Assembly: GCA_902522585.1 (NCBI GenBank)
Contig: CABYWI010000005.1
Coordinates: forward strand, 1 to 43,669
Source: an uncultured Alphaproteobacteria bacterium
Lineage (GTDB): Bacteria; Pseudomonadota; Alphaproteobacteria; HIMB59
Reading direction: 5' to 3'
Length of the DNA stretch: 43,669 nt
The position numbers were made by a program, and so were the translations under genes. Below the pieces are notes generated by a model. It was not told the DNA's origin and searched no databases. It worked only from the letters and a program-made list of their open reading frames with translations. Of the stretch, positions 1 to 12,649 are shown piece by piece; position 1 is the stretch's first letter; each line of letters starts with the position of its first letter.

Positions 1-68
1 AGCAATTAAAGGTGCCCTTACAATTAAATAATTATACTAATTTTTTTCTATTTTGATATTAATGTTAA

Positions 69-959
69 ATGCGCATTAATATTGAAATTGGTGATATTGA
101 AGCATTTATAGAGTTAACAGAAACAAACTCCTTTGCCAAAGCTGCAATAAATCTAAATCTATCTCAACCAGCCCTATCTAGAAGAATACAAAAGCTAGAA
201 AATGAACTAGGAACTACACTTTTTGATCGAACCACTAGAAAAGTACAGTTATCTTATTCTGGACGAAATTTTTATGATAGAGCAAGAGGAATTATTGAAG
301 CCATTAAAACTGCAACTAAAACTTTAAATGAAAAATATAGTTTTCCCTCAATAATTAAAATTGGTGTAGTTCACTCAGCACTAAGAAATATTTTATTTTC
401 TGCTTTAAAAGATTTAAAAGAGATCGAGCCTAGATGTAAAGTTCAGATTATTGAAAGGTCATCAAATAATGTTGTAGATAGTGTTTTAGGTGGAGAATGT
501 GATTTTGGTATTAATTTTACAGGAATACAAGAACCAGGAATAAATTTTGAAAAATTATTTGTTGAAGATTATGTGGTAGTTTTTCCTAAAGGAGATAATC
601 TCGAAAAAAAAAGAAAAGTTAAGTTATCTGAAATTAAAGACAGAAGCTTTATATCCATTTGGAAAGGTTCAGGCAGCAGAATATATATAGAAAATGCTTT
701 GGCCATGCAAAAAGAAGATATGGAATGGGCTTATGAAGTTAGACATATACCCACCGCTCTTAATATGGTTGAACAAGGACTTGGTATCACATTAGCTCCA
801 AAATTAGCAATATCTAAAGATTATTCATCTCTATCTTATAGGCCTTTGATAGATCCTGCAGTTACACGAACAATTGGATTGATTAAAAGATCTGGTAGAG
901 AATTAAGCTATGATGCACAGAAATTATACGAACTATTAATAGAAAAATTTAAGCTTTAA
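69..959 (+). CDS. LysR family transcriptional regulator
   Basis: N-terminal HTH 'IEAFIELTETNSFAKAAINLNLSQPALSRRIQKLENELGTTLFDR' typical of LysR, followed by a substrate-binding domain. Confidence 0.95.
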   Translation: MRINIEIGDIEAFIELTETNSFAKAAINLNLSQPALSRRIQKLENELGTTLFDRTTRKVQLSYSGRNFYDRARGIIEAIKTATKTLNEKYSFPSIIKIGVVHSALRNILFSALKDLKEIEPRCKVQIIERSSNNVVDSVLGGECDFGINFTGIQEPGINFEKLFVEDYVVVFPKGDNLEKKRKVKLSEIKDRSFISIWKGSGSRIYIENALAMQKEDMEWAYEVRHIPTALNMVEQGLGITLAPKLAISKDYSSLSYRPLIDPAVTRTIGLIKRSGRELSYDAQKLYELLIEKFKL

Positions 960-1013
960 TTTATTAATATTATGCATATAAAAAACCATTTATAAGATGG
1001 TAGAAACTTGTTT

Positions 1014-3647
1014 ATGAATTCACTCGATAGTTTTCAAACTTTAGACTCATTAAAGATAGGTAGCAAAAATTTTGCTTTTTATAATATCTCTAAACTCAAT
1101 GATCAATATCCTAATATCCAAAGATTACCAAAATCTAAAAAAATTCTTATAGAAAATTTATTACGTCTTGAAGATGGTAAAGATGTTAATAAAGATTTGA
1201 TTGAAAAAGTTTTACAAAAACCTCAAGAAAAACATGAAATATTTTTTCTTCCAGCTCGTGTTCTGATGCAAGACTTTACCGGTGTGCCTGCACTTGCTGA
1301 TCTTGCTGCGATGAGAAATGCAGTAGCTCTTAAGGGAAAGGATCCTGCAAAAGTTAATCCCCTATCTCAAGTGGACCTTGTAATTGATCATTCTGTAATG
1401 GTTGATTATTTTGCAACTCCTCAAGCTTTTCAAAAAAATGTTGATATGGAATTTGGAAGAAATAAAGAGAGGTATGAATTTTTAAAGTGGGGACAACAAG
1501 CATTTGAAAATTTTAGAGTAATACCTCCTGGAACAGGTATTTGTCATCAAGTAAACTTAGAATATCTAGCTAAAGTTGTTTGGAATAGATCAATTAATGG
1601 ACAAGATTATTTATATCCTGACACTCTTGTTGGAACAGACAGTCATACAACAATGGTTAATGCATTAGGAGTTTTAGGCTGGGGCGTTGGAGGAATAGAG
1701 GCAGAAGCGGCGATGCTTGGTCAATCAGTTTCAATGTTATTACCAGAGGTCGTTGGTTTTAAAATTGAAGGCGATCTCCAAGAAGGAGTTACCGCTACTG
1801 ACTTAGTTTTAACAGTAGTTGAGATGCTAAGAGCAAAAGGAGTTGTAGGTAAGTTTGTAGAGTTTTATGGTGAAGGTGTAAAAAATCTATCCTTAGCAGA
1901 CCGAGCTACGATTGCCAACATGGCGCCTGAATATGGAGCAACTTGTGGATTTTTCTCCACTGACGAAGAAACAATTAAATATCTCAACCTAACAGCTAGA
2001 GATAAAGACTTAGTAGAAATAGTTGAAAAATATAATAAATCTCAAGGTCTTTGGATGGATAATCAAGGTGAGTACAATGATAATCTTGAATTAGATCTGA
2101 AAACAGTTCAGGCATCTTTGGCGGGACCCAAAAGGCCTCAGGATAGAATTAATTTAAATGGAGTATCTGATAATTTTCAAAAAATATTAGAAGACAATCC
2201 AAAAAAATCTGATGTAAAAAATCATAACTACCAGTTATCTGATGGTGATGTGGTTATTGCCGCTATTACATCCTGTACGAATACATCTAATCCCAATGTT
2301 CTTGTGGCGGCAGGATTAGTTGCAAAAAAGGCAAGTGAACTTGGGATGCAAGTAAAACCATGGGTAAAAACATCTCTTGCTCCAGGTTCTAAGGTTGTTA
2401 CTGACTATCTTGATAAATCAGACTTAACCAAGCATTTAGATGCGATGGGATTTCATTTGGTCGGTTATGGCTGTACAACCTGTATTGGAAATTCAGGACC
2501 TCTACATCCGGATATTGCTAATACTATTAGTGAAAAAAACTTAACAGTCGCGTCTGTTCTTTCTGGTAATAGAAACTTTGAAGGTCGAGTTAACCCTCAT
2601 GTGAAAGCAAATTACCTTGCATCTCCGCCGCTGGTAGTAGCCTATGCTTTAGCAGGAACAGTCAAAATTGATTTATCAAAAGATGCTTTAGGCATCAATG
2701 GAGAGGGAAAAGAAATTTTCTTAAAAGATATTTGGCCATCCAATGAAGAAATTAATTCTATTGTTAGCCAGCATGTGTCAGCAGAAATGTTTTCTCAACA
2801 ATACGGTAATGCTCTTCAAGGCCCAAAAGAATGGCAAGATATCCAAACCTCAGAAGGTAATTTGTACCAATGGAAAGAGGAGTCTACCTATGTCCAACAA
2901 CCACCTTTTTTTAATTCCATCTCAGAAGAAGAAAAAGAAATTAAAAATATTGATAATGCCCGACCTCTTCTTTTACTAGGGCATAGTGTAACTACAGATC
3001 ATATTTCTCCTGCAGGGGCCATCAAACAAGACAGTCCAGCGGGTAACTATTTTATGGAAAGACAGATTTTACAAAAAGACTTTAACTCTTACGGCGCGAG
3101 AAGAGGGAACCATGAAGTAATGGTTCGAGGTACTTTTGCCAATATCAGAATTAAGAATGAACTTCTTTCTAACGTAGAAGGCGGATATTCCATTTTAGAG
3201 CCTGAAAAGAAGCAAATGAGTGTCTACGAGGTGGCCATGGAGTATCAAAAAAGAGCTGAAAACATTGTTGTTTTTGCTGGTCAGGAATATGGAACTGGTT
3301 CATCAAGAGACTGGGCCGCCAAAGGAACAAAATTATTAGGAATAAAAGCCGTGATCGCAGAGAGCTTCGAGAGAATACATCGATCAAACTTAGTTGGGAT
3401 GGGTGTTCTTCCAATTCAACTTGATAACACCAATATTCAAGATCTAGGAATTAAATCTTCTGACCTGGTTGATATCAAATTACACTCTGAAATTAAACCG
3501 CTCGAGAAAATATCAGTAATCTTGAAACAGGGTGGTGATACTAGAGAGTTACAGTGTACGTTGAGAATAGATACCATTAATGAACTTCAGTATTACAAAT
3601 CAGATGGTATTTTAAATTTTGTGCTTAAAAATATTTTAAAAAATTAA
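1014..3647 (+). CDS. acnA: Aconitate hydratase A
   Basis: AcnA signatures '[26 protein letters not shown]', '[10 protein letters not shown]', '[14 protein letters not shown]', '[17 protein letters not shown]'. The ORF track starts at 1008 (TTG); ATG at 1014 is the more likely start. Confidence 0.97.
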   Translation: MNSLDSFQTLDSLKIGSKNFAFYNISKLNDQYPNIQRLPKSKKILIENLLRLEDGKDVNKDLIEKVLQKPQEKHEIFFLPARVLMQDFTGVPALADLAAMRNAVALKGKDPAKVNPLSQVDLVIDHSVMVDYFATPQAFQKNVDMEFGRNKERYEFLKWGQQAFENFRVIPPGTGICHQVNLEYLAKVVWNRSINGQDYLYPDTLVGTDSHTTMVNALGVLGWGVGGIEAEAAMLGQSVSMLLPEVVGFKIEGDLQEGVTATDLVLTVVEMLRAKGVVGKFVEFYGEGVKNLSLADRATIANMAPEYGATCGFFSTDEETIKYLNLTARDKDLVEIVEKYNKSQGLWMDNQGEYNDNLELDLKTVQASLAGPKRPQDRINLNGVSDNFQKILEDNPKKSDVKNHNYQLSDGDVVIAAITSCTNTSNPNVLVAAGLVAKKASELGMQVKPWVKTSLAPGSKVVTDYLDKSDLTKHLDAMGFHLVGYGCTTCIGNSGPLHPDIANTISEKNLTVASVLSGNRNFEGRVNPHVKANYLASPPLVVAYALAGTVKIDLSKDALGINGEGKEIFLKDIWPSNEEINSIVSQHVSAEMFSQQYGNALQGPKEWQDIQTSEGNLYQWKEESTYVQQPPFFNSISEEEKEIKNIDNARPLLLLGHSVTTDHISPAGAIKQDSPAGNYFMERQILQKDFNSYGARRGNHEVMVRGTFANIRIKNELLSNVEGGYSILEPEKKQMSVYEVAMEYQKRAENIVVFAGQEYGTGSSRDWAAKGTKLLGIKAVIAESFERIHRSNLVGMGVLPIQLDNTNIQDLGIKSSDLVDIKLHSEIKPLEKISVILKQGGDTRELQCTLRIDTINELQYYKSDGILNFVLKNILKN

Positions 3648-4723
3648 TCGACCTTAGGGTCTTCTAAAATTTCTTTTAGTCTCACTAAGAAAGTGACAGC
3701 TTGTTTACCATCGATTAATCGATGATCGTAGCTAAGCGCTGTATACATCATGGGTCGTATCACAACTTTATTTTTGACGGCAATAGGTCGCTCGATAATA
3801 GAATGTATTCCAAGGATTGCGCTTTGAGGCGGATTAATTATTGGAGTGCTCATCATTGATCCATAGACACCACCATTAGTGATGGAAAAAGTACCACCCG
3901 ATAAATCTTTCATTGCCAATTTATTAGTGTTTGCTTTTGTTGCTAAATCAATGATATTTTTTTCAATTTCTGCATTTGTTAAATTTTCAGCATTACGAAT
4001 AATAGGCACTACCAAACCTTTTTCTGAACCGATTGCAACACCGATATCAAAATAGTTTTTATAAATTATTTTATCTTCAAAAATCTCTGAGTTAATTTCA
4101 GGTAATTCTTTTAAAACCTGGACACAAGCTTTCACAAAGAAAGACATAATACCTAGTTTGACTCCATGTTTTTTTTGAAAGGATGCTTGTTGTTTTTTTC
4201 GAAGAGCCATAATAGCGGTCATATCTACTTCGTTGAATGTCGTTAAGATAGCCGCTGTATTTTGTGCATCTTTTAATCTTCGAGCAATTGTTTGGCGCAA
4301 CTTTGACATTGGAACTGATCTTTCACCCTCTTTGTCAGTTGGCTCATCAAAATTAGAAAGAGTTTGTTCTGAATTTTTTTGTTGATTATCAGCTCTTTTT
4401 TCAAGCTTTGGTTCTTCGACAGCTTTTGACGATGGTGCAGAGGTCTCTTCTTTTTTTTCTTTTGATGGTTGTGATGTGGTAGCTTCTCCACCTTGAGAAA
4501 ATTGTGCAATAACCTCACCTACTTTTACTGTGCTGCCCTCTGTAACTAAAATTTTTGAAATAGTACCGGCTGACTGAGCTGGAATTTCTATAGTTATTTT
4601 TTCTGTCTCAATTTCAGCTAAATTGTCTCCAGCTTGAAATGAAGAGCCTTCTTTAACTAACCACGAGGTCAAAGTCCCCTCAATAATAGACTCTCCTAAT
4701 TCTGGAACATTAATATCTGTCAT
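3644..4723 (-). CDS. sucB: 2-oxoglutarate dehydrogenase E2 (dihydrolipoyllysine succinyltransferase)
   Basis: N-terminal lipoyl domain ([11 protein letters not shown]), E/K/A-rich linker, C-terminal catalytic '[28 protein letters not shown]'. Confidence 0.97.
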   Translation of the reverse strand: MTDINVPELGESIIEGTLTSWLVKEGSSFQAGDNLAEIETEKITIEIPAQSAGTISKILVTEGSTVKVGEVIAQFSQGGEATTSQPSKEKKEETSAPSSKAVEEPKLEKRADNQQKNSEQTLSNFDEPTDKEGERSVPMSKLRQTIARRLKDAQNTAAILTTFNEVDMTAIMALRKKQQASFQKKHGVKLGIMSFFVKACVQVLKELPEINSEIFEDKIIYKNYFDIGVAIGSEKGLVVPIIRNAENLTNAEIEKNIIDLATKANTNKLAMKDLSGGTFSITNGGVYGSMMSTPIINPPQSAILGIHSIIERPIAVKNKVVIRPMMYTALSYDHRLIDGKQAVTFLVRLKEILEDPKVD

Positions 4724-7575
4724 TATTCGTTTGATGGTAAGTTCTTAAATTTCATAAAACTTACTCCTGTCTTTTCTTTTATCACACTTTTGATAGAAGA
4801 CTGAAGAGCTAATTTCTTGATGAGGCTTTGATTTGCAATATGTCTTTTAGCAATACCTGTCGCAGGAGCTGCAGCACGCCTTCTTCCAACATAATACAAA
4901 TTTTGGTTTAGTTTGTATTTTGAGAAAATATGTCTAATTCGACTTTTTACAAATCCCCAAGCACCCATATTTTTTGGTTCTTCTTGTACCCACAACATTT
5001 CAGCATCTTTATTTTTGATAATAACCTGACCTATTGTATCAAAAGGGAATGGATATATTTGTTCCAATCGAACAATCTTTACATTTTTAATTTTATTTTC
5101 TTTTCTATAATCATCTAATTCATAGAAGATCTTTCCCGAACAGAACACAATTCTTTTAGGGTTCTTAATATCTTCATCGATTATTCTATGAAAAGCAGTT
5201 CGACCTGAAAAGTCTTCAATATTTGATACATTGTTAGGATGTCGAAGGGTGGACTTAGGTGTAAATATTATTAGAGGTTTTCTAAAATTTCGATGAATTT
5301 GTCTTCGAAGAGCATGAAAGTAACTTGCGGGCGTTGTACAATTTAATAATTGAATATTGTCTTCAGCTGCCATCTGAAGAAATCTCTCAATTCGGGCACT
5401 AGAATGCTCTGGTCCCATTCCTTCATGGCCGTGGGGCAAAAGCATCACTAATCCGCTCATTTGCATCCATTTTCTCTCACTGGCTGCTATAAATTGATCG
5501 ATAATAATTTGAGCACCATTTGCAAAATCTCCAAATTGAGCTTCCCAAATAACTAGCGCATTAGGATCTGCTAACGAATAACCATACTCAAATCCGAGAA
5601 CCCCCATTTCAGATAAAAAACTATCGATGACTTCAAACTGCTTTTGTTTTTTTGCTACATAATTTAAAGGGATATATCGATCTTCTGTTTTTTGGTCATA
5701 AAAAACAGAATGTCTCTGACTAAATGTGCCACGCCCTGAGTCTTGTCCAGCTAATCTTACTATAAAACCTTCTTTTAAAAGTGACCCAAATGCTAAAGCC
5801 TCAGCAAATGCCCAGTCAATCCCTTTGCCTGACTGAATTGCCTTCAGTCTTGAAGAATTAAACTTTTGTAATTTTGGATGTAAATTGAAGTCTTTAGGTA
5901 CTTGAGTAATTTTTCTTCCAATATCTTGCAGGGATTTTGTAGGTTCTGAAGTTTTGCCTCGTCGAAGGGTATCTTTAGGGGCTTTACTTAAACCGCTCCA
6001 TTGTCCACCCATCCAAGATTTTGTTTTAAGTTTATAGTTTTTAGCTTTTTCAAATTTCTTTTCTAAATCTGACCAAACTGAATCTTTGATAAAATCAATC
6101 TGTTGATTGTTGAGAATTTCATCTTCAATGAGTTTATTTGCGTAGATTTCAGCCACTGATTTTTTCTTTTTAATAGTTTGATACATTAAAGGTTGAGTGA
6201 ATGAAGGTTCATCGCCCTCATTATGTCCATGCTTTCGATAACAAAACATGTCTACCAAAGTATCTTTTTTAAATGTGTTTCTAAATTCTGTTGCTGCTCT
6301 TGAAGCAAGAACCACGGCTTCTGGATCATCACCATTAACATGGAAAATTGGGGCCTGAACTATTTTTCCAATCTCAGAAGAATATGGGGCTGATCTACTA
6401 TATTGAGGAGCAGTGGTAAAACCAATTTGATTATTAATAATAAAATGTATAAGCCCACCAATACGATAACCATTAAGCTGAGACATTGTAAAAGTTTCAG
6501 CTACTACGCCTTGTCCTGCAATAGCAGCGTCTCCATGTATTAATAATCCAGAAACTTTGGAATTATCTTTATCACCAACTCTGGCTTGTTTTGCCCGAAT
6601 TTTGCCAGCAACAACAGGATTTACAGCCTCTAAATGTGAGGGATTTGCGGCCATACTGACATGAATAAGTTTTCCACTAAAACTTCTATCTGAACTTGCA
6701 CCTAAGTGATATTTAACATCACCAGAGCCTTCGTTACTTAAAGCATTTTCTCCGCCATGGATAAACTCACTAAAGATTTGTATATGAGGTTTTTTTACAA
6801 TATTCGCTAAAATATTTAAACGTCCTCTATGAGCACAAGCAAATGAAAAGTCTTCGATACCATACTCTGATGATCTTTTTAAAATTTGTTCAAGAGCTGG
6901 AATAGTTGACTCTGCACCATCAAGACCAAATCTTTTTGTTCCACGATACTTTGTATCTAAAAATTTTTCAAAATATTCAGCCGAAATTAGTCTCTCTAAA
7001 ATAGTTCTTTTTCCTCTAGGAGTAAGTTGCATATCTTTACGGTCTTCTATTCTGTCTTTGAGCCATCGATATTCTTCCGCACTTTGAATGTGCTTATATT
7101 CAATCGATAAGGTGCCAGAATAGATTTTTTGTAATTTCTCAAATACTTGGCGAACAGATGCACTTTCAAATCCCAAATATCCTGAAAGATAAATTTTTCG
7201 ATCTAAATCTTTTTCTTGAAAGCCATAATATTCTGGGTCTAATCCTTGAGGCTTAGATTTAGCTGTTAGGCCTAAAGGATCAAGATCAGCAATTAAGTGA
7301 CCAATTTCTCTATAAGCTCTAATCATCATCACCAATCTAAAGGAGTCAGAGATGGCTTGATTTAAGGAAGTTTGTGAAAAATCTGAACTTCGAGTTTTTT
7401 TGGACCAATCTAATTTTTCATAATCGTCGAGAATTGCTAACTCCTCAGGAGCCAATTCTTTGAAGAAATTGTGCCAACTGGCATCAACAGACGATGGATT
7501 TTTGATAAAATCTTTATAAATGGAAATAATTTGAGAGGCGTTATTTGCATTCAGAAAGGAATTATAAGATCTCAT
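4723..7575 (-). CDS. sucA: 2-oxoglutarate dehydrogenase E1 component
   Basis: 950 aa; '[19 protein letters not shown]', 'NNQIGFTT', '[18 protein letters not shown]', '[22 protein letters not shown]'. Confidence 0.98.
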   Translation of the reverse strand: MRSYNSFLNANNASQIISIYKDFIKNPSSVDASWHNFFKELAPEELAILDDYEKLDWSKKTRSSDFSQTSLNQAISDSFRLVMMIRAYREIGHLIADLDPLGLTAKSKPQGLDPEYYGFQEKDLDRKIYLSGYLGFESASVRQVFEKLQKIYSGTLSIEYKHIQSAEEYRWLKDRIEDRKDMQLTPRGKRTILERLISAEYFEKFLDTKYRGTKRFGLDGAESTIPALEQILKRSSEYGIEDFSFACAHRGRLNILANIVKKPHIQIFSEFIHGGENALSNEGSGDVKYHLGASSDRSFSGKLIHVSMAANPSHLEAVNPVVAGKIRAKQARVGDKDNSKVSGLLIHGDAAIAGQGVVAETFTMSQLNGYRIGGLIHFIINNQIGFTTAPQYSRSAPYSSEIGKIVQAPIFHVNGDDPEAVVLASRAATEFRNTFKKDTLVDMFCYRKHGHNEGDEPSFTQPLMYQTIKKKKSVAEIYANKLIEDEILNNQQIDFIKDSVWSDLEKKFEKAKNYKLKTKSWMGGQWSGLSKAPKDTLRRGKTSEPTKSLQDIGRKITQVPKDFNLHPKLQKFNSSRLKAIQSGKGIDWAFAEALAFGSLLKEGFIVRLAGQDSGRGTFSQRHSVFYDQKTEDRYIPLNYVAKKQKQFEVIDSFLSEMGVLGFEYGYSLADPNALVIWEAQFGDFANGAQIIIDQFIAASERKWMQMSGLVMLLPHGHEGMGPEHSSARIERFLQMAAEDNIQLLNCTTPASYFHALRRQIHRNFRKPLIIFTPKSTLRHPNNVSNIEDFSGRTAFHRIIDEDIKNPKRIVFCSGKIFYELDDYRKENKIKNVKIVRLEQIYPFPFDTIGQVIIKNKDAEMLWVQEEPKNMGAWGFVKSRIRHIFSKYKLNQNLYYVGRRRAAAPATGIAKRHIANQSLIKKLALQSSIKSVIKEKTGVSFMKFKNLPSNE

Positions 7576-7628
7576 TAATCTTATTAATTTATACTCCTAT
7601 CACCGAATGATGTCATTGTCTTTTGAAG

Positions 7629-8576
7629 TTATTTAAGTATTTTCTCAACTGCATTTACCAATCCCTGAACTGATTTTACAGATTTCTTTAACATAGATTT
7701 TTCATTAGCAGAAAGTTTAACCTCAATAATTTTTTCAATTCCTTTGCTTCCAATTATTGTAGGAACGCCCATATACATATTTTTTAAACTATATTGGCCA
7801 TTAAGAAATGCAGCGCAAGGTAATAATTTTTTTTGATCAAGTAAGTAAGCTTCAGCCATTTGAATAGCTGAGCTAGCAGGAGCATAAAATGCAGAACCTC
7901 TTTTTAAAAGTTTTACTATTTCACCTCCACCCATTCGAGTTCGATCAACAATTTTTTTAATTTTAGAGTTTGGTACTTTTTTAATTTTAATGTAGTCCAT
8001 CAGAGGAATGCCGCCAATGGTTGTATAGTTAACTAAAGGAACCATGTCGTCTCCATGGCCTCCCAAAACAAAAGTCTCAACATCATTAATGGAGACATCT
8101 AGGGCTTCAGATAAAAAGAATTTCATACGTGAAGAGTCAAGAACTCCTGCCATGCCAACACACATATTTTTTGGAAGTTTTGAATACTTTTGTAAAACAT
8201 AGACCATTGCATCAAGAGGATTGGTAATACAAATAACGAATGCTTTAGGTGAATGCTTTTTGATATCAAGACCTATCTTTTTGATAATCTTTCCATTAGT
8301 CTCCAAAAGATCATCTCTGCTCATCCCAGGTTGTCTAGGCAAACCAGCAGTAATAATAATAACATCGGAGTTTCTCATTTGAGAAAAATCATTAGTTCCT
8401 CTGATCTTTCCTGTAAAACCCTCAACGGCAGATGATTGACTAAGATCAAGTGCTTTACCTTGAGGCATGCCCTCCACTACGTCTATTAAAGTAATGTCTC
8501 CTAATTTTTTGAGAGCTGCGAGGTGTGCTAGTGTTCCACCGATATTCCCCGCACCAATTAATGATATTTTATTCAT
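7629..8576 (-). CDS. mdh: Malate dehydrogenase
   Basis: '[18 protein letters not shown]' Rossmann motif, '[20 protein letters not shown]', '[12 protein letters not shown]'. Confidence 0.97.
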   Translation of the reverse strand: MNKISLIGAGNIGGTLAHLAALKKLGDITLIDVVEGMPQGKALDLSQSSAVEGFTGKIRGTNDFSQMRNSDVIIITAGLPRQPGMSRDDLLETNGKIIKKIGLDIKKHSPKAFVICITNPLDAMVYVLQKYSKLPKNMCVGMAGVLDSSRMKFFLSEALDVSINDVETFVLGGHGDDMVPLVNYTTIGGIPLMDYIKIKKVPNSKIKKIVDRTRMGGGEIVKLLKRGSAFYAPASSAIQMAEAYLLDQKKLLPCAAFLNGQYSLKNMYMGVPTIIGSKGIEKIIEVKLSANEKSMLKKSVKSVQGLVNAVEKILK

Positions 8577-9376
8577 TAACTATCAATATTTGATATTTCA
8601 TTTTTAATTTCAGCTATAGCTTTAGCTGGGTTTAGTCCTTTTGGACATGAATTTGTGCAATTCATGATCGAATGACATCTATACAGTTTAAAACTATCGT
8701 CCAATTCATTCAATCTTTCTTTTTTTTCTTCATCACGACTATCTTGTATCCATCTATTTGCTTGTAAAAGAACAGCTGGACCAAGGTATTTATCTTCATT
8801 CCACCAATAGCTTGGACAAGAGGTGCTGCAAGAAAAACACATCACACATTCCCACATTCCATCTAATTTATCTCTATCCTCAATAGATTGATAATTTTCT
8901 TTTTTATTGTTTGGAGTTTTTTTACTTAACCAAGGTTTAATTGATTTAAATTGTTCAAAAGCTTTTTTTAAATCTACTACTAAATCTTTTAAAACTTTCA
9001 TATGAGGAAGTGGATAAATATTTATAACATCTGAACATTCTTCTATGTTTTTTTGGCATGCTAATGTATTAACACCATCAATATTCATTGCACAGGATCC
9101 ACAAACCCCTTCTCTACAAGATTTTCTAAAGGTTAAGCTAGGATCTAATTCAGCTTTTATTTGATTTAAAATATCTAAAACCATTGTACCGGCTTTTTTT
9201 ACATCAATTTCAAATTGATCAATTTGAGGGGGTGTATTTTCATCTCCAGACCAACGATATACATTTATTACTCGGATATCGTGATTTTGTTGAGATTGTT
9301 CATCCAATAAATCTACATTGGAATATGAATTTCCTTTTATGGGTACTGAATTCTTAGGAAGCGAAAGTTGAACCAC
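8576..9376 (-). CDS. sdhB: Succinate dehydrogenase iron-sulfur subunit
   Basis: 2Fe-2S motif '[21 protein letters not shown]', '[17 protein letters not shown]', '[17 protein letters not shown]'. Confidence 0.98.
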   Translation of the reverse strand: MVQLSLPKNSVPIKGNSYSNVDLLDEQSQQNHDIRVINVYRWSGDENTPPQIDQFEIDVKKAGTMVLDILNQIKAELDPSLTFRKSCREGVCGSCAMNIDGVNTLACQKNIEECSDVINIYPLPHMKVLKDLVVDLKKAFEQFKSIKPWLSKKTPNNKKENYQSIEDRDKLDGMWECVMCFSCSTSCPSYWWNEDKYLGPAVLLQANRWIQDSRDEEKKERLNELDDSFKLYRCHSIMNCTNSCPKGLNPAKAIAEIKNEISNIDS

Positions 9377-11154
9377 TAATAAACCCTTACTTGCGGTTGG
9401 ATAACTGAAATTTGATTACTTAAAGTTGTCATTCTGACTGGGCGATGTGATATTCTATGATCCTCACTATTTCCCCAAAAAAGCGTATGTTTAAGCCAAT
9501 TTTCATCATCCCTCTCTGGAAAATCTTCTCTGGCATGAGCTCCTCTGCTTTCAGTTCTCTGCTCAGCAGAAATTCCTACACTTCCAGCAACTTGCATTAA
9601 ATTATGTAGTTCTAATGCTTCAACCAAATCAGTATTAAAGACATCGGATTTATCATTCACATTTATATGTTTAAGATCTTTCGACATTGATAAAAGCTCA
9701 TCATTTCCTAATTTTAAAGTCTCGCTCTCTCTATAAACACCAAATCTTTTTTGAACAGTTTTCTGCATTTTATACCTTAATTCACCGACAGAGATGTCTC
9801 CAGAATTATTTTTGATGGAGTGAAGTCGATCAATGGTTTCTTGAGTGGATGCATCGGATGGCATTTTATTAGATTCCGTTGGATCAATTACTTGACCAGC
9901 TTGAATAGCTGCACCTCTTCCAAAGACAACAAGCTCTGCAAGGGCATTGGTGCCTAATCTATTTGCACCATGAACAGAAGCACAAGCTGCTTCACCTATC
10001 GCCATTAAACCCTCACATACCTCCTCGCTATCTGAGTTAGTTGGCTTCAAGACTTCTGCTTTGAAGTTTGTTGGAATGCCTCCCATACAATAATGAACTG
10101 TTGGGACAACTGGAATTGGTTCTTTCGATACATCTCTTCCACAAAAAGCTTTTACTGACTCAGAAATACCCGGTAATCTCTTTGATAACATATCAGCATC
10201 AAGATGTTCTAGATGTAAATTTATATAATCTTTATTAGGGCCACATCCTCTACCGGCACTTATTTCTTTACTTATAAATCTTGAAATAACGTCTCTTGCC
10301 GCAAGATCTTTTGCATTTGGTGCATACTTTAGCATGAACCTTGTTCCTTCATTATTTTTCAAAACTCCACCTTCTCCTCTAGCTGCTTCGGAGATAAGTA
10401 CACCAACTCCATAAATACCAGTTGGGTGAAATTGTATAAACTCCATATCAGATAAAGGCAATCCAGCTCTTAAAGCTATTCCAGCCCCATCACCTGTGCA
10501 GATGTGAGCGCTTGTAGATGATTGAAATATTCTTCCATACCCCCCAGTTGCCAATATTGTCATCTTGGCAATAAATCGATGAATAGATCCATCTTCAATA
10601 TTTATAGCTAACAGTCCACAAATTGTATTTGAGGCATCTTTTAATAGATCAACAGCAAAGTATTCATTAAAAAAATCAACATTATTTTTGAGACTCTGCT
10701 GATATAAGGTATGAAGCAGAGCGTGTCCTGTTCTGTCTGCTGCAGCGCAAGCTCTTTTAGCTGGATCTCCTTTCCCATTATTAGTCATATGGCCACCAAA
10801 GGGTCTTTGATAAATTTTTCCATCTTCTGTTCTAGAAAAAGGCATTCCGTAATGTTCGAGTTCAACAATTGAGTCAACTGCATTAGAGCATAGATATTCA
10901 ATACTATCTTGGTCGCCAAGCCAGTCTGATCCTTTTACAGTATCATACATGTGCCACTGCCAACTATCTTCTCCCATATTGGCGAGCGCAGCACCTATTC
11001 CCCCTTGTGCAGCAACTGTGTGACTTCTTGTAGGATAAACTTTTGATACACATGCTGTTTTTAAGCCTTGCTCAGAGCAACCAAGTGCAGCTCTTAGTCC
11101 TGCTCCACCTGCTCCTAAAACAACAACATCTAATATATGGTCTGTATAGTTCAT
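9376..11154 (-). CDS. sdhA: Succinate dehydrogenase flavoprotein subunit
   Basis: '[15 protein letters not shown]', '[16 protein letters not shown]', '[23 protein letters not shown]', '[21 protein letters not shown]'. Confidence 0.98.
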   Translation of the reverse strand: MNYTDHILDVVVLGAGGAGLRAALGCSEQGLKTACVSKVYPTRSHTVAAQGGIGAALANMGEDSWQWHMYDTVKGSDWLGDQDSIEYLCSNAVDSIVELEHYGMPFSRTEDGKIYQRPFGGHMTNNGKGDPAKRACAAADRTGHALLHTLYQQSLKNNVDFFNEYFAVDLLKDASNTICGLLAINIEDGSIHRFIAKMTILATGGYGRIFQSSTSAHICTGDGAGIALRAGLPLSDMEFIQFHPTGIYGVGVLISEAARGEGGVLKNNEGTRFMLKYAPNAKDLAARDVISRFISKEISAGRGCGPNKDYINLHLEHLDADMLSKRLPGISESVKAFCGRDVSKEPIPVVPTVHYCMGGIPTNFKAEVLKPTNSDSEEVCEGLMAIGEAACASVHGANRLGTNALAELVVFGRGAAIQAGQVIDPTESNKMPSDASTQETIDRLHSIKNNSGDISVGELRYKMQKTVQKRFGVYRESETLKLGNDELLSMSKDLKHINVNDKSDVFNTDLVEALELHNLMQVAGSVGISAEQRTESRGAHAREDFPERDDENWLKHTLFWGNSEDHRISHRPVRMTTLSNQISVIQPQVRVY

Positions 11155-11155
11155 A

Positions 11156-11470
11156 TTAATTTAAAAGCAAAACGGGTAAAAATGATAAAAGGCAAAAGCA
11201 AATGCCAATATCTGTTAATATGGAGAAAAATTTAACTTTTTTAAAATTGAAGTAGTCCTCGTACACTTTAATTAATTGTATTCTTAAATGAATGAAAGAA
11301 ATTATAAAAAAAAATGAGATTAAAAGTTTATTAAAATCATTTGAAAAAGCTAATGTTAAAGAATTAGTATCTGAAAAATTTTGTAAAAAAATAAAAATAA
11401 ACCAATAACTTATTGGAATTAAAGCAATATAAGCCAATCTCTCAATTTTCCACTTACTAGATGCTCTCAT
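11156..11470 (-). CDS. sdhD: Succinate dehydrogenase membrane anchor subunit
   Basis: Short three-TM protein between sdhA and sdhC. The track ORF begins at 11518, but an ATG at 11470 overlaps the sdhC stop as ATGA, which I take as the true start ([24 protein letters not shown]). Confidence 0.85.
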   Translation of the reverse strand: MRASSKWKIERLAYIALIPISYWFIFIFLQNFSDTNSLTLAFSNDFNKLLISFFFIISFIHLRIQLIKVYEDYFNFKKVKFFSILTDIGICFCLLSFLPVLLLN

Positions 11471-11835
11471 GATAAAATTATCCATGAAAAGCAAAGAGTC
11501 ATAATTATATTTATACATAATATTGAATATGTAATTAAATAAACTCTATTTAATTCTAAACCTAATGCATAAGACCACACAAAATACTTAAAGCCGTTTA
11601 ACAGGTGGTGGTTAAAGATAAAAAACCAAAAAATTAATAAAAGCTTAATTGGAAAAAAGTTTATTAAAGAATTTAGAATTAAATGAAAACCTGGTAATAA
11701 ATTTATACTACCAACAAACAAAGCAAAAAAAGGAAGAGAGAAAGCAAAAGCAATCATGCCAATTCTACTAGATATAGAAAATATCATTGTCAAAAAAGGC
11801 TTATAAATTTGCAAATGGGGCGATAATGGTGCCAT
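11467..11835 (-). CDS. sdhC: Succinate dehydrogenase cytochrome b556 subunit
   Basis: 'MAPLSPHLQIYKPFLTMIFSISSRIGMIAF' matches the SdhC N-terminal pattern (RPLSPHLQIY...SI.HRITG); 'HHLLNGFKYFVWS'. The track ORF starts at 11904; ATG at 11835 is preferred. Confidence 0.9.
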   Translation of the reverse strand: MAPLSPHLQIYKPFLTMIFSISSRIGMIAFAFSLPFFALFVGSINLLPGFHLILNSLINFFPIKLLLIFWFFIFNHHLLNGFKYFVWSYALGLELNRVYLITYSILCINIIMTLCFSWIILS

Positions 11836-11936
11836 TTGCGAAATATATATAAATATAATTTTATAGTAAAAAACTATTATTTTATTAATTGATGCAAAAT
11901 ACAAATAATTAAGATTGTGGAAAAATTGTTAGTTAA

Positions 11937-11965
11937 TTTATAAGGATATTTAACTTTTGATTCAA
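11937..11965 (-). promoter_or_regulatory. Predicted sigma70-type promoter for sdhCDAB-mdh-sucAB
   Basis: Minus strand TTGAAT (11965-11960), 17-nt spacer, TATAAA (11942-11937), about 100 nt upstream of the sdhC ATG. Confidence 0.55.
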
Positions 11966-11997
11966 AATTCTTCTCTAAATTCATTAAGATGAGCACT

Positions 11998-12086
11998 GGT
12001 CGTGAACCGAAACATTTGTTTCAAGGGTGCCGAATCTCACCCCGCATGAGAAAGCCTCATATTTATATGAAGTTGGCGCCCCGACC
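11998..12086 (+). ncRNA. Candidate structured RNA element of unknown class
   Basis: GGTCG(11998-12002)/CGACC(12082-12086) stacks on GGGTGCC(12025-12031)/GGCGCCC(12075-12081). A GAAAC-ATTT-GTTTC hairpin (12009-12022) and an ATGAG-AAAGC-CTCAT hairpin (12046-12060) lie inside. Locally GC-rich against an AT-rich background and no ORF. Confidence 0.45.
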
Positions 12087-12136
12087 TACTTTTTACTTAT
12101 TTTATCTCATAAACTACCGTATATAATCCTCGCTTA

Positions 12137-12649
12137 ATGACCACATTGGCTCAAATCTCAAAATTTCTTGACCGAATTAACACCTATATTGGTTATCTAT
12201 GTGGAATTTTTGCTTTCTCGATGGTGATTGTAGTTTTCAGTGTAGTTGTGCTTAGATACGGTTTTAGTATTGGCTTCATTTGGATGCAAGAAATTTATGT
12301 TTGGCTTCATAGCTTTATTTTTATGTTGGGAAGTGGTTTTACTTATTTGGCGAATGAGCATGTTCGAATTGATGTCTTTTATCGTGATGCTTCTGCAAAG
12401 TATAAGGCAACGGTTGATATCTTGGGTAATATTTTCTTATTAATTCCATTTTTGTACATCATATGGAAATTTAGCTTTCCATTTGTCTACCGTTCTTTTT
12501 TAATGAACGAGGTTTCAAGAGAGGCTGGAGGAATGCCAGCCCTTTACATTTTAAAAAGTGCTATTCTTTGGTTTTGTATAGTTTTGTTTATACAAATCAT
12601 CTCTAATATTTGTAAATCTGTTCTCTCATTATCTGGATCTAAAACATGA
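12137..12649 (+). CDS. dctQ: TRAP transporter small permease (DctQ family)
   Basis: Four-TM protein with 'FSIGFIWMQEIYVWLHSFIFMLGSGFTYLANEHVRIDVFY'; overlaps dctM by ATGA. Confidence 0.93.
   Translation: MTTLAQISKFLDRINTYIGYLCGIFAFSMVIVVFSVVVLRYGFSIGFIWMQEIYVWLHSFIFMLGSGFTYLANEHVRIDVFYRDASAKYKATVDILGNIFLLIPFLYIIWKFSFPFVYRSFLMNEVSREAGGMPALYILKSAILWFCIVLFIQIISNICKSVLSLSGSKT

Noticed and set aside
2743-3414. 78-aa (+) and 81-aa (-) ORFs inside acnA
   Set aside because: Lie inside a convincing AcnA coding sequence; no independent motifs.
4273-5118. Short ORFs within sucB/sucA
   Set aside because: Alternate-frame shadows of conserved genes; low-complexity peptides.
11998-12086. TPP or SAH riboswitch identity for this element
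   Set aside because: Fragments such as GAGATTCGGCACCCTTGAA (minus strand) superficially recall TPP, but the rest of the TPP core is absent; no SAH core either. Left unclassified.
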